In this document: piece by piece, positions 15,047-27,129 of the stretch | How positions within the stretch are numbered: position 1 is the first letter of the stretch | Layout of the letters: every line of letters begins with the position of its first letter | DNA from: Girardinichthys multiradiatus | Taxonomy: Eukaryota; Chordata; Actinopteri; Cyprinodontiformes; Goodeidae | Length of the DNA stretch: 64,000 nt | Direction of reading: 5' to 3' | Assembly: GCF_021462225.1 (NCBI RefSeq) | Contig: NC_061816.1 | Coordinates: 12,797,390-12,861,389 of the forward strand | Program-made: the position numbers and the translations under genes | The notes under the pieces: generated by a model | The model's database searches: none | Told to the model about the DNA's origin: nothing | The model's input: the letters and a program-made list of their open reading frames with translations, nothing else

Positions 15047-16648
15047 CAGGTCCTTCTCAAAATATTAGCATATTGTGATAAAGTTCATTATTTTCCATAA
15101 TGTAATGATGAAAATTTAACATTCATATATTTTAGATTCATTGCACACTAACTGAAATATTTCAGGTCTTTTATTGTCTTAATATGGATGATACAGCTCA
15201 TGAAAACCCAAAATTCCTATCTCACAAAATTAGCATATTTCATCCGACCAATAAAAGAAAAGTGTTTTTAATACAAAAAACGTCAACCTTCAAATAATCA
15301 TGTACAGTTATGCACTCAATACTTGGTCGGGAATCCTTTGGCAGAAATGACTGCTTCAATGCGGCGTGGCATGGAGGCAATCAGCCTGTGGCACTGCTGA
15401 GGTCTTATGGAGGCCCAGGATGCTTTGATAGCGACCTTTAGCTCATCCAGAGTGTTGGGTCTTGAGTCTCTCAACGTTCTCTTCACAATATCCCACAGAT
15501 TCTCTATGGGGTTCAGGTCAGGAGAGTTGGCAGGCCAATTGAGCACAGTGATACCATGGTCAGTAAACCATTTACCAGTGGTTTTGGCACTGTGAGCAGG
15601 TGCCAGGTCGTGCTGAAAAATGAAATCTTCATCTCCATAAAGCTTTTCAGCAGATGGAAGCATGAAGTGCTCCAAAATCTCCTGATAGCTAGCTGCATTG
15701 ACCCTGCCCTTGATAAAACACAGTGGACCAACACCAGCAGCTGACACGGCAACCCAGACCATCACTGACTGTGGGTACTTGACACTGGACTTCTGGCATT
15801 TTGGCATTTCCTTCTCCCCAGTCTTCCTCCAGACTCTGGCACCTTGATTTCCAAATTACATGCAGAATTTGCTTTCATCCAAAAAAAGTACTTTGGACCA
15901 CTGAGCAACAGTCCAGTGCTGCTTCTCTGTAGCCCAGGTCAGGCGCTTCTGCCGCTGTTTCTGGTTCAAAAGTGGCTTGACCTGGGGAATGCGGCACCTG
16001 TAGCCCATTTCCTGCACACGCCTGTGCACGGTGGCTCTGGATGTTTCTACTCCAGACTCAGTCCACTGTTTCCGCAGGTCCCCCAAGGTCTGGAATCGGC
16101 ACTTCTCCACAATCTTCCTCAGGGTCCGGTCACCTCTTCTCGTTGTGCAGCGTTTTCTGCCACACTTTTTCCTTCCCACAGACTTCCCACTGAGGTGCCT
16201 TGATACAGCACTCTGGGAACAGCCTATTCGTTCAGAAATTTCTTTCTGTGTCTTACCCTCTTGCTTGAGGGTGTCAATAGTGGCCTTCTGGACAGCAGTC
16301 AGGTCGGCAGTCTTACCCATGATTGGGGTTTTGAGTGATGAACCAGGCTGGGAGTTTTAAAGGCCCCAGGAATCTTTTGCAGGTGTTTAGAGTTAACTCG
16401 TTGATTCAGATGATTAGGTTCATAGCTCGTTTAGAGACCCTTTTAATGATACGCTAATTTTGTGAGATAGAAATTTTGGGTTTTCATGAGCTGTATGCCA
16501 AAATCATCCGTATTAAGACAATAAAAGACCTGAAATATTTCAGTTAGTGTGCAATGAATCTAAAATATATGAATGTTAAATTTTCATCATTACATTATGG
16601 AAAATAATGAACTTTATCACAATATGCTAATATTTTGAGAAGGACCTG
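15047..16648 (-). mobile_element. Tc1/mariner element, family A, copy 2 (1602 bp, longest)
   Basis: TA at 15045-15046 and 16649-16650, CAGGTCC tips, ~200-bp terminal inverted repeats with the same outer/inner motif pair as copy 1. The left arm lacks about 8 bp (ttttggca region) present in the other arms. It is the only one of the three copies with the whole transposase length. Confidence 0.96.
15316..16320 (-). pseudogene. Tc1 (DD34E) transposase, family A copy 2, single nonsense codon
   Basis: Full-length frame of 334 codons plus stop, MGKTADLTAVQK to KGFPTKY, broken only at codon 155 (TAA, 15856-15858) immediately after DESKFCM; copy 1 has Ser (TCA) there. N-terminal helix-turn-helix (QKEISERIGCSQSAVSRHL), basic linker GRKKCGRKR, catalytic Asp in LFLDESKF, second Asp in FQHDLAPAH, Glu in SPDLNPIENLW with DD34E spacing. 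In copy 1 the residue before the first catalytic Asp is Ser, here Leu. Confidence 0.95.
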
Positions 16649-16789
16649 TAGATAACCTTAGCAGATATGAAAAGCACTTTTCAAGATCTCATTTACCAAG
16701 TGAAAAAAATCTATCCATATCAACCTGGCCCTTTGTGGGAAAAGTAACAGCGAGCTAAACCCAGAAAGTGGCTGTGCCACCCCAAGCGT

Positions 16790-17325
16790 TGTAACAACTG
16801 GTAAAGACTCTTCTACATCACTGTGAAGGAATTTTGGCCCACTCTTTTTTGCAAAGTTGTTTTAATACAGCCATTCTGGAGGGTAGTCGAGATGAGCCCT
16901 ATGTTTAAGGTCGTACCATAACTTCTCAAAGCAGATTTCAGTCTGTACCTTGAATAGGCTACGGCAAAGCCCTCATTTTTATTTTTTTGAGCCATTTGGA
17001 GTTGGACATGCTGGTGTGCTTTAGGACATTATCCTGTTGCATAACCCAAGTGTGCTTGAGCTTAGGGTCACGAACTGATGACCGGACATTCTCCTCAAGA
17101 ATTTTATGCTAGAGGGCAGAAATCATGGATCCATCAACTATGTCATCCCTGACAGGTTAAGATAGGCAAAACGATCTAAAAAGAACATGCCTCGAACAAA
17201 GGGAATTCAAGAACAGATCCCTGACATCTAGCTGTCTGACAGGGGCTATAGTACACAACAGGGAAAACAGGCATAACAGAAGACACCTGTAAGGGGGCAA
17301 ATATTTTTCACCCCACTGTGAGCAG
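16790..17325 (-). mobile_element. Decayed Tc1-like fossil, family B
   Basis: Minus-strand relic of a Tc1 transposase C-terminal half. The plus-strand text gaaggaattttggcccactc ... gttgcataacccaagtgtgcttgagc ... cggacattctcctcaagaatttt is shared in order with 42160-43070 and 50446-50900. The right end near 17293-17322 (gggggcaaatatttttcacc...ccactgtg) matches the family's terminal repeat. No coding potential. Confidence 0.7.
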
Positions 17326-17712
17326 AGGCGGGAATGTATTAGAGGGATTCAGTATCACCACTGTCTTCATACTACCTTGTATTTTCTGCTTAAATCATCT
17401 GTGACAATATAATCCCAACTACTGATCTGCAGCTTTTTTTTTGGTTTGAAAGCTGTTTCCTACACTTCAAGTTTCTTTATCTTAGTTCTGAATTTGGCAC
17501 ATGCACATAAACCCACAATGCCATGAATACATGCTGTAAATGATTAGTGAATTTTTCTTTGTTAGATTTATTGGATCTCAGCACAGATTAATATTGGGCT
17601 ATTAATAAAGGAATGTGTTGAAGACAATGTTTTTCCTGACTGTTATTGTCATAAAAAATAAAGAGCATTGAAAACTTCTAAAAATGTTTTAAAAATCCAA
17701 GCATGTACTTAC
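17326..17712. other. No gene recognised
   Basis: A/T-rich; would be intronic if the exon at 17713-17747 is real. Confidence 0.5.
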
Positions 17713-17747
17713 CCAGACAGCTTTGGCTTCTTGGAGAAGCCAAACAT
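17713..17747 (-). CDS. Candidate initiator exon (MFGFSKKPKLS...)
   Basis: ATG with G at -3 opens 11 codons plus two bases, MFGFSKKPKLS then GG, followed by the donor GTAAGTAC. The peptide loosely recalls the short first exon of FRMPD4 (hydrophobic start followed by a K-L-S motif), and FRMPD4 is the gene after MSL3 in mammals in this orientation. No second exon (WW/PDZ region) was found in the window. Treat as a hypothesis. Confidence 0.28.
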
Positions 17748-19298
17748 GTCCACATGCTCCTGTTACGGAGCTCTGTGTCCCAAAGCTTAGGTGCTTCCCA
17801 TCAGCATTCTAATCCACATCTGAATCCCTTCACATTTACAGCCGAAACAATCCAGTGTCAGCCCAGGTCCATATCAGGAATTAATAGAAGTCTGCTGAAT
17901 ACAGAATCTCTTTGGATTTATGAAAATGAACTCAAATGTAAGCAAGAATCATCAAACGAGTAGCTCAGTCCAGTGGAGAGACAGTCTCGTTTCTCTGTCA
18001 TCACTCTTCCAAAGTGATGAGAGGTACAGCAGGAGTTATCATTACCTCTCTACTCCGTCCAGGAAAAGGCAGCCCTTCCTGCCGCTCTACACCTGGACAA
18101 CTGAGGCTGCAGAGAGTGCTCTGTATGTGCTCCACATCCCAGAGCAAGAGAAAGTGTAGCGATCGTAGCTGCGGCAGGGAAGGGAGGGAGGATCAGAGCG
18201 GATGGATGACTGATGCTCTCTGGCTACAGCTCTGTCCTCCGATCATCTGGGCTACAAGGATATGGAGAAGGGAGGGGGGGTACCGATTGTTTGAAATAAG
18301 ACGACAATGGAGGAGGGGACAAACAGAGGAGGAAAAGTGCCTTGGCTGTAAAGAGAAAGGAACTAAGAGAAACAGACACTGAAGGATAGAGTGGTGATGG
18401 GTTAAAGAAAGCTTATTCTGCAGATTAGTACGCAGACAGGAGTAACCCCCCATAACAGGTTTTCTATTTTTTAAAAACTCCCTGTGCATTACCATAATTA
18501 TTTTTGACTTTGCACAACCTTTAAATGGCTTCTTTCATCTTTTTTTATTTTATCTGCCTCTTGTCTTTGACAGAAACTCTCAAGGACTTCCTTTTCTTTC
18601 ACTCTTCATTATCAACAAAATGTGTATTTGTGTGTGTTTCAGTGCACAGATGGTCCAGCTTTGACAAAAAGCTGTGTTCGTTGGCCTGGTGCCACAAGTG
18701 GCTAAATACCCATATACCAAACAAACCTCAATGGTGCTGACAGACATCCTGTGAATGCAAATGAGTTGGAGGGGAGGACATTGTTCTCAGTTGCCTTTAG
18801 TATGGATGCTAATGAGAGTACCCTTCACATTCACACATCAGAAAGAGAAATGTAGTAAATTATGATGATTAGAAAGATGTCCTGGAGGAAATGTGACATC
18901 AACTGATGAAATAAATTTGAACCTGAAAGCCTATTGGCTGTTGTCTGATGTCTTCTGCCTTTACAGGCAGTCTCCAATCATCTGGCTAAGAAAGTAGGAA
19001 ACTATTTTATGGCAAAAGCAAGAACTAAACCATTAACAAAAAAAATCTTAAAGTATCTGTTTTTCATTTAATGTGATGTAGACTAATATGCAGTAAAATG
19101 CTAAAATGGATAAACTATCCACAATTTTTTTCATGTTAACATATTTTTCAAGACTACTCGATGGAAGGATGGATGGATGGATGGTTTTTTGGATGTATAG
19201 AATAGTGGGATGGACAGGTGGACAGATGAACGAACAGCTTGATGGAGGAATTGATGGATGAAGAAACAGATGAATGTGGATTTCAAAAAATTAGATAT
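17748..19298. other. Mostly unannotated; possible promoter/5'UTR of the exon at 17713
   Basis: 17748-18400 is less A/T-rich than its neighbours and open on several frames without homology; it would be the upstream region of the minus-strand candidate exon. A short ggat repeat lies at about 19163-19183. Confidence 0.35.
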
Positions 19299-19514
19299 GG
19301 GGGCATGACGGTCGCACAGGGGTAGAGCACGCAACCCATGTATGGAGGCCTTATTCCTGGACGCAGCCCGTCACGGGTTTGAGTCCTGGCCTATTGACCT
19401 TTGCTGCATTTCTTCCCCAACTCACTCTCCCAATATTCTGTCAGTTCACTTTCAGAAAATAAGAAAATGAAGCCCACTTAGGCTGCAAAATAATAATAAC
19501 AACAATAATAAAAG
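19299..19514 (+). mobile_element. tRNA-derived SINE
   Basis: A tRNA-like head (19301-19390) with an A-box-like cgcacaggggtagagc and a B-box-like gggtttgagtcc (19375-19386), followed by a non-tRNA body (cctttgctgcatttcttcc...) and an AAT-rich tail (19488-19513). The head does not fold as a good functional tRNA. This matches a common teleost tRNA-SINE layout. Confidence 0.7.
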
Positions 19515-19799
19515 AAAACAGGATATGGCATAGAAAGAATCTGGTACTTAACCTGAAAAGTGCTTAAATCAAATTCTGTAAATATTCAGACGGCACGGGA
19601 GCCTATACTTAGAACTTTATTAGATTCAAGTCCCTGAACATGCAATTTCCACACATAAACATCTGTTACGTGAGCATGAAGAAATTTAAGCTGTCATATT
19701 CAAGTGAAGCACCAGAAGATTTAAGCAGTGATTCCAATAGGCTGGAAAAACCTAATGATTGTGAGTTCCAACAGTTTTTCAGAGAATAACACATAAATA

Positions 19800-21355
19800 C
19801 ACCGCTCAAAAAAATAAAGGGAACACTTAAACAACACAATATAACTCCAAGTAAATCAAACTTCTTTGAAATCAAACTGTCCACTTAGGAAGCAACACTG
19901 ATTGACAATCAATTTCACATGCTGTTGTACAAATGGAATAGACAACAGGGGGAAATCTTTGGCGATTAGCAAGACACACTCAATAAAGGAGTGGTTCTGC
20001 AGGTGGGGACCACAGACCACTTCTCAGTACCTATGCTTTCTGGCTGATGTTTTGGTCACTTTTGAATGTTGGTGGTGCTTTCACACTCGTGGTAGCATGA
20101 GACGGACTCTACAACCCACACAAGTGGCTCAGGTAGTGCAGCTCATCCAGGATGGCACATCAATGTGAGCTGTGGCAAGAAGGTTTGCTGTGTCTGTCAG
20201 CGTAGTGTCCAAAGCCTGGAGACGCTACCAGGAGACAGGCCAGTACACCAGGAGACGTGGAGGAGGCCGTAGGAGGGCAACAACCCAGCAGCAGGACCAC
20301 TACCTCCGCCTTTGTTCAAGGAGGAACAGGAGGAGCACTGCCAGAGTCCTGCAAAATGACCTCCAGCAGTCCACAAATGTGCATGTGTCTGCACAAACTG
20401 TTAGAAACCGACTCCATGAGGATGGTATGAGGGCCAGATGTCCACAGATGGGGGTTGTGCTCACAGCCCAACACCGTGCAGGACGCTTGGAATTTGCCAG
20501 AGAACACCAGGATTGGCAAATTCGCCACTGGTGCCCTGTGGTCTTCACAGATGAAAGCAGGTTCACACTGAGCACATGTGACAGACGTGACAGAGTCTGG
20601 AGACACCGTGGAGAACGATCTGCTGCCTGCAACATCCTTCAGCATGACCGGTTTGGTAGTGGGTCAGTAATGGTGTGGGGTGGCATTTCTTGTGCTCGCC
20701 AGAGTTAGCCTGACTGCCATTAGGTACCGAGATGAGATCCTCAGACTCCTTGTGAGACCATATGCTGGTGCGGTTGGCCCTGGGTTCCTCCTAATGCAGG
20801 ACAATGTTAGACCTCATGTGGCTGGAGTGTGTCAGCAGTTCCTGCAAGATGAAGACATTGAAGCTGTGGACTGGCCCGTCTGTTCCCCAGACCTGAATCC
20901 GATTGAGCACATCTGGGACATCATGTCTCGCTCCATCCACCAACGTCACGTTGCACCACAGACTGTCCAGGAGTTGGCGGATGCTTTAGTCCAGGTCTGG
21001 GAGGAGATCCCTCAGGAGACCATCCACCGTCTCATCAGGAGCATGACCGGGCGTTGTAGGGAGGTCATACAGACATGTGGAGGTCATTCACAATACTGAG
21101 CCCCATTTTGACTTGTTTTAAGGACATTATATCAAAGTTGGATCAGCCTGTAGTGTGTTTTCACTTTAATTTTGTGTGTGACTCCAAATCCAGGCCTCCA
21201 TTGGTTAATAAATTTGATTTCCATTGATGATTTTTGTGTGATTTTGTTGTCAGCACATTCAACTTTGTACAGAACAAGGTATTCAATGAGAATATTTCAT
21301 ACATTCAGATCTAGGATGTGTTATTTGAGAGTTCCCTTTATTTTTTTGAGCAGTG
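19800..21355 (+). mobile_element. Tc1/mariner element, family C (1556 bp)
   Basis: Flanked by TA at 19798-19799 and 21356-21357. Short imperfect terminal inverted repeats of about 40 bp, CACCGCTCAAAAAAATAAAG at the left and the complement of CACTGCTCAAAAAAATAAAG at the right. Carries one transposase gene with a stop and a frameshift. Different from families A, B and DD38E by termini and protein. Confidence 0.95.
20097..21099 (+). pseudogene. Tc1 (DD34E) transposase, family C, stop plus frameshift
   Basis: Starts [18 protein letters not shown]. Codon 24 is TGA (20166-20168), likely from CGA. The frame then continues through helix-turn-helix '[17 protein letters not shown]', an Arg/Gly-rich linker, and the first catalytic Asp in VVFTDESRF to [10 protein letters not shown]. 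At about 20689-20692 a small deletion shifts the frame (from memory of the family, about 23 bp is missing; the observed shift fits that modulo 3). The remaining frame carries the second Asp (LLMQDNVRPH) and Glu (SPDLNPIEHIW), 34 residues apart, ending HSQY. Confidence 0.92.
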
Positions 21356-21357
21356 TA

Positions 21358-22261
21358 CATAAATCAAACATGTAAATGTTGAAGGTTTACCCTTTGCTTT
21401 GTAAATCATTGTAACGTAATATAAAATTCAGATTTTATTATGTTTTTTAACTATTTTGTTCAGGGTTAGTCTTTGAAAAAAGCACCTGATAGGCAAATAA
21501 ATCATGTCATTATGAGTCAACAGTTCTTATGAACAACACTTCATATAATGAACAATGATATGGAAGTATAAAAGTGTGGCTCTCTCTTGCCCTTAGTGCA
21601 AAGCAGCTTTGACTCAAAGTGTATTTGATGACGCCGCTTGCCCCTGAGGCACAAGCTACAACCATCCCCATGTCTGAAAACATATTAAACAATCTTTTGT
21701 GGGTGGCAAGACACAATGACCCTTGTTGCCCTCTCATAATTTCAAACTGGTTAAGACCCAAACCAATCTCAGTTGACGGAGACAAATGAATCTAGAGCCC
21801 CTTATCGGTCAGTAAATTCAATTTCCTGTCTGTCCTTTATCACAGATAAAACTTATTATGGGAACTATGCATCTCTGGCAGCTTTCTGGTTGCAGTTGTC
21901 AAGAATTCATCATAATGCTGTTTTGAAATGATGTTAAACTGAAAGACGAATAAATCCAATATGTTTCCTCTCACACCGTTGGTGTCCAAACTGGGTAGAC
22001 ATTTATAAGTCAGGGCAATAAAATGACAACAAAGACAGGAAACTGAATAATAGAACAGGTGGAGAAAAAAAAAAAAGGCAAATATCAGCTTCTTCTTGGT
22101 GCATGTGATGAGCTCTAGATTACAATTACAATGTAGTCTGATAGCATCTACATGAGTTGTTTTTGCATTGTATACAAGAGTTTTGTGTTCATAATAAGGG
22201 TTATAGCAAGACTAGACCTTGAATATTAGTCTGCTTTGCTATACTGTAGCAGTTGCATATT
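21358..22261. other. No gene recognised
   Basis: A/T-rich spacer, nothing supported. Confidence 0.55.
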
Positions 22262-22407
22262 CACCGAGGTTTAGCTGTGAGGCAGACACTCTAAAGAGAA
22301 AACTTAAAACTTTTCTTTCTCATAAAGCTTATAGTTAGAGTAGTTTAGGTTGTCCCAAGCTATCTTTATAATTATGCTTCTATGGGATTAGGCTGCTGGA
22401 GAACATA

Positions 22408-23326
22408 CTGGTCCTTCTCAAAATATTAGCATATTGTGATAAAGTTCATTATTTTCCATAATGTCATGATGAAAATTTAACATTCATATATTTTAGATTC
22501 ATTGCACACTAACTGAAATATTTCAGGTCTTTTATTGTCTTAATACGGATGATTTTGGCATACAGCTCATGAAAACCCAAAATTCCTATCTCACAAAATT
22601 AGCATATCATTAAAAGGGTCTCTAAACGAGCTATGAACCTAATCATCTGAATCAACGAGTTAACTCTAAACACCTGCAAAAGATTCCTGAGGCCTTTAAA
22701 ACTCCCAGCCTGGTTCATCACTCAAAACCCCAATCATGGGTAAGACTGCTGACCTGACTGCTGTCCAGAAGGCCACTATTGACACCCTCAAGCAAGAGGG
22801 TAAGACACAGAAAGAAATTTCTGTACGAATAGGCTGCTCAATTGGCCTGCCAACTCTCCTGACCTGAACCCCATAGAGAATCTGTGGGATATTGTGAAGA
22901 GAACGTTGAGAGACTCAAGACCCAACACTCTGGATGAGCTAAAGGCCGCTATCGAAGCATCCTGGGCCTCCATAAGACCTCAGCAGTGCCACAGGCTGAT
23001 TGCCTCCATGCCACGCCGCATTGAAGCAGTCCTTTCTGCCAAGTATTGAGTGCATAACTGTACATGATTATTTGAAGGTTGACGTTTTTTGTATTAAAAA
23101 CACTTTTCTTTTATTGGTCGGATGAAATATGCTAATTTTGTGAGATAGGAATTTTGGGTTTTCATGAGCTGTATGCCAAAATCATCCGTATTAAGACAAT
23201 AAAAGACCTGAAATATTTCAGTTAGTGTGCAATGAATCTAAAATATAGGAATGTTAAATTTTTACCATGACATTATGGAAAATAATGAACTTTATCACAA
23301 TATGCTAATATTTTGAGAAGGACCTG
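22408..23326 (+). mobile_element. Tc1/mariner element, family A, copy 3, internally deleted (919 bp)
   Basis: TA at 22406-22407 and 23327-23328, terminal inverted repeats of about 200 bp with the same IR/DR motifs; the left tip has CTGGTCC instead of CAGGTCC. About 670 bp of the transposase gene is missing between the helix-turn-helix start and the NWPANSPDLNPIE region, and a further 15 bp is missing near 23040 between two CCAA repeats. Non-autonomous. Confidence 0.95.
22736..23049 (+). pseudogene. Deleted Tc1 transposase remnant, family A copy 3
   Basis: Starts MGKTADLTAVQK and runs about 34 codons to RIGCS, then joins out of frame at about 22835-22840 to sequence encoding the C-terminal catalytic Glu region (SPDLNPIENLW in another frame). 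Both catalytic Asp residues are lost. The junction shares only 1-2 bp with the parental edges. Confidence 0.9.
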
Positions 23327-23959
23327 TACAGACCACCCTTCCTCACTCTGCTACTTTCTCCTACTACTCTCCAATTAAGTATCGTCTGCAGTTATTGCTG
23401 CCACTAACTTTATGTTCTCCTTCCACAGATTATAAACCTGGCCCTGCCTCTCTATTTTTAACCCTGTTTCTCTACAGGACAAACCAATTAAAGAACCTAT
23501 TGCTGCCCTGAAAATATATTCTCTACTATTAATCCAATAGATTTTACTACTGGGCCAGAGGTTATCTGTTTAATTGTGTTTCTTTTCTAGTTGAGTCACT
23601 GGAAAGTACTTACTGACCAGAGGTTCTGTGTTTTTGTTTAGTCTTCTCAAACTCCCAGCATTCTCCCAAGCTCACGCATGGGAGAATGCTGCGAAGTTAA
23701 TGGCTAGATGCAATCAACTCTCCAATGTCGCCACATTCTATTACAAGAGGAGTGTTTATTGCAAAATCACTGATCAGCTTTGATGTGTCATTTAATGTGG
23801 CACAAAGGCCGTTTTTTCAGCCACTTTTAAAAATAAGAAACACAAGGGAATATGCTATCCTAGTATGGCAGAAAGTTAAAAAGGTTCAAAACAACTGGAA
23901 CTGTGAAAAACTAGGGTTGAAAAGAACCCAAATGCCACTCTGCTCAATGAGAAGGTTGT

Positions 23960-24360
23960 TAATGTAGATAAGAAAATATCAAAGGCTTGACATTAGAGAA
24001 ATGCAGCAAAGAGTGCCATTTTAAAGTTATCAAGTCTCCATCAAAACAATTAAACAGCATCAACATACAGGTTTTTGTCCGACCATCACAAACATAAACA
24101 AGTGGAGTTTGCTGAACTCGACTGGTATGTCAGCTCAAATGAAACTAAGATTAAGGTTTTTAGCAAAAAACTCTCCATGTCCATCTGACATGAAATAAAG
24201 ATGAAGCAACTCATGCTTAATGTTTAGTATGGCAGAGGATATGTGATACTAAGGGCCAACTTGTCTTCCAAAGACCCTCAAAAAGTTTGCTAGAGTACAT
24301 GTTATCACTGATTCTTTGAAAAACCAGGACAATGCTGCAGATATCAAGGAGAGGAGGTGG
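23960..24360 (+). mobile_element. Decayed Tc1-like transposase fossil
   Basis: Plus-strand relics in transposase order: 'REMQQRVPF.VIKSPSKQLNSIN'-like helix-turn-helix at about 23995-24065, 'HKHKQVEFAELDWYVSSNETKIKVF' at about 24085-24165 around the first catalytic site (Asp lost to Asn), a 'VWQRICDT' strand near 24225, and 'DSLKNQDNAADIKER' near 24310. Frame broken in several places; the rest is missing. Confidence 0.6.
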
Positions 24361-27129
24361 CTTTAGATCTAAGAGAATGAGAAAGGTAACTGAAGTAAAA
24401 TTTGCATAGTTTGACTTTATAGGAAAATGCAGAAGTAAATGCAGACGTAAGATGAAGGGGTGTAAAATGGGTATTGATTGCCTAAGATGTTTTCCACCAA
24501 TCTTAGAATTTAATTCAGGGAGCCATTCTAATAATCACTTTCATGAAAAACTAAATAGAGACCTCAGGCCATTTTAATTTGATTCTCTAGATTTCATCTT
24601 AAACTGATTCATATTTTCTGTTTCATGTTATCCGTCTTATTGAAAAGTTGGAAAAGAGCATTTCAGTTCACCAAAAGTCACACGCTGAGGCAGAAATGCA
24701 TAATGAATATGAAAGAAAATTAAACAGATGGTTTATTAAACAAGCTGAAGTCTCGTTCTTAGTAAATGGAGCAATGGAGGGACATGTAAGACCTTTATCA
24801 TGAAAAGTTGTCATTGGCTTCCGCATTTCGCTATCAATCCAGTAACTTAAACTTTCACTTTTAAATGGATCTTTTAATTGTTGAATAAAGAAATGTAGGA
24901 TAAATAAATGTAACGTTGATCCTAAGGATGTCTTCTTTTAATGATTAATTATTTAAAAATCAATACTCAATCATTTGTTATATTGCACTATTTGAAACTA
25001 GAACAATCACAGTTATTGGTTTTTCCAGAGAATTGTGGGAAGATGAGACAGTGCTCTTATTAACTCACTTGCGGTTTGACTTTGTCTTACACAACAAACA
25101 TAAATGACTCAACAATGGCCTTTTTATGAACTGATTTAGGAAGGTTAGTACGGGCTGCAATCTTCATAGCAGATATGTGATGTCGGAACTGGCCAGTAGA
25201 GCTCATCCATCCTAGGTCACATCACATATGATGTTAAATCTTAGTTTTGCTCTTATGGAGTGTTTTTATATTTTGTTTCTTCAGTATAAGAGGTACATGT
25301 TGTTCTTTTTACCTTGGTTTTTATAAACTGCACTGTTCAGATTGCAAGGATGAAAGAAGATCTCAGGGTACCAGATCTGTCAACATTAGAGTTCAATGAC
25401 CTTTCTTGCTAAAGTCAAGTTAAAGTCAGCATCTGACCTTGTTTTATAACTGTACGCTTATATTATTAGCCAGCTTATCAATCTATTCAACCAGAAAAAA
25501 GTGGATTGCTTCCTGCTGATTGGGGTCAAGTATCTTGGTCTCTTATTCACAAGTAACAGCAGGAAGAAGCAGGAGACGTGTGCACGATTTGAGGCCTGAT
25601 CTGCAGTAATGTAGGAGCTGGCCTGCCCTGTTGTGGTGAAAGAAGAGCTAAACCAAAATGTAAGGCCCATCTAAGCTCCGGTCCATCTAAGCTCCAACCC
25701 TCACCCATTGTCATTGGATATGACATATATCATGACTGAAAGAAAGATTTTGCATACAGCTTAGAGATCACATCTGGTTTTCCTTCCTGAACTTGTTCCC
25801 CAATCTCTGATAGGGAATAAAGGATGGATGGATGGATATTAGTAGCCCAAGATATTAAGATGAGTGCTTTAGGCTTAACGCTTTATATCTATTTTTAAGA
25901 CTCTTATTTTGAACTAAAAAGGGAAGTGGTTGATGTGTTGCTGTGCGGGGATGACAACGTAAACCAATTTAGGCTGTCCATCAGGCTTAATAATGATCCA
26001 GGCATTGCTGTGGCTTTATATCCATGTCAAAACTGTTGATGTTTTTACTGTATTGTCCGATGAAAATTAATTGCAGCCTTTTATTTAAGTCCATGAACTT
26101 GTTAACACCTTTTCCTTTATTTCACGGCTGCTGTCTGATCTTGCCACTAGTCTGATTTAAAACAGCAGTGCTTATTACGTGGAGGACAGATAGGAACGGC
26201 AGTGGCATCTCACTCCTGCTTTGTGTCCCACAAAGATAGGAGGAGAAAAGCAGTCGATGTGCCTTTGTCCACTAATGAATAACAATATAGCCCAAGGTCA
26301 CTATTGGTGAGGGAGCGACTGTGTGAGCGAGAGTGAAAACTGAGAAAGATGAAGACAGACTGGGTGTTGGATCATTATACACTACATTGGGATTCAGCGG
26401 TCGTTATGCTTCAGTTAGCAGATGTGTAAATTAATCATTAAGATTTGTGTGTACTGGCCTACTTATCTCCCTTTCATTTAAAAGGGAAAGATTTTGAATG
26501 CTCAGTAAAATAACCAAGAAACTTCATTCTAATAATGGGATGTTGCTTCAAAAGGAATAAACACACATGGATAAAGTGTTATGTACTCAAGAATATCAAT
26601 TAGCCATTACAATGTTTATTGTTAGCCTTGACTCAATCCTAACTAAATTTAACATATCAACTTGTAGTGAATCTAAAACATGATAATTCCTAGACACTGT
26701 ATCTGTTAGGAATGTAACTGTATACAAACATCACAGTTTGATTTGTACTTTGGTTTTTAAGTCATGGCTCAGCACACTTTCTGTTGTTGTTTAGGATTTT
26801 TTCGTCCGCCTTTCTTTCTCCACTAGCAACATAAGAAACCATAATGCTCCCAAATAGCAGAGTTTAGTGAGAGATGGCAGTCCTCTGTTTTGTTTTGGTG
26901 TCACTTTTTAAAGTCGCACTACAAAACGTTGCATTGTGCACTTAGTTCTACACATAAACATTCTGCATGCGTTCAGGTAGAAACCAACACTGTACTTTCT
27001 GGTATGTTAGAGTTTTGTTTTTTTTACGTTACCTATGTCTCCTTAAAGGAACATAGAAAGAAAATATGTAACCTGCTTATTAAATGCCTTAACAGACGTT
27101 TTACTGCTGCACGCAAACTAGATTAGGGT
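24361..27129. other. No gene recognised
   Basis: About 2.8 kb. Short ggat repeat near 25824-25838. 26080-26560 is compositionally more balanced and could hold a conserved non-coding element, but nothing in the sequence alone proves it. Confidence 0.45.

Larger units (their letters stand above)
22262..23720 (+). mobile_element. LINE 3'UTR fossil split by a Tc1 insertion
   Basis: 22262-22407 and 23327-23720 read continuously as the same LINE 3' region as 3780-4610 and the complement of about 28280-29050: end of the reverse-transcriptase frame (gaggcagacac... cataaagcttatagttagag), then gcttctatgggattaggctgctgg, then cactctgctactttctcc. The family A Tc1 copy 3 sits inside it at a TA. Confidence 0.65.

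Noticed and set aside
19299..19390. tRNA gene
   Set aside because: A- and B-box-like motifs are present but the cloverleaf is poor and a SINE body and tail follow.
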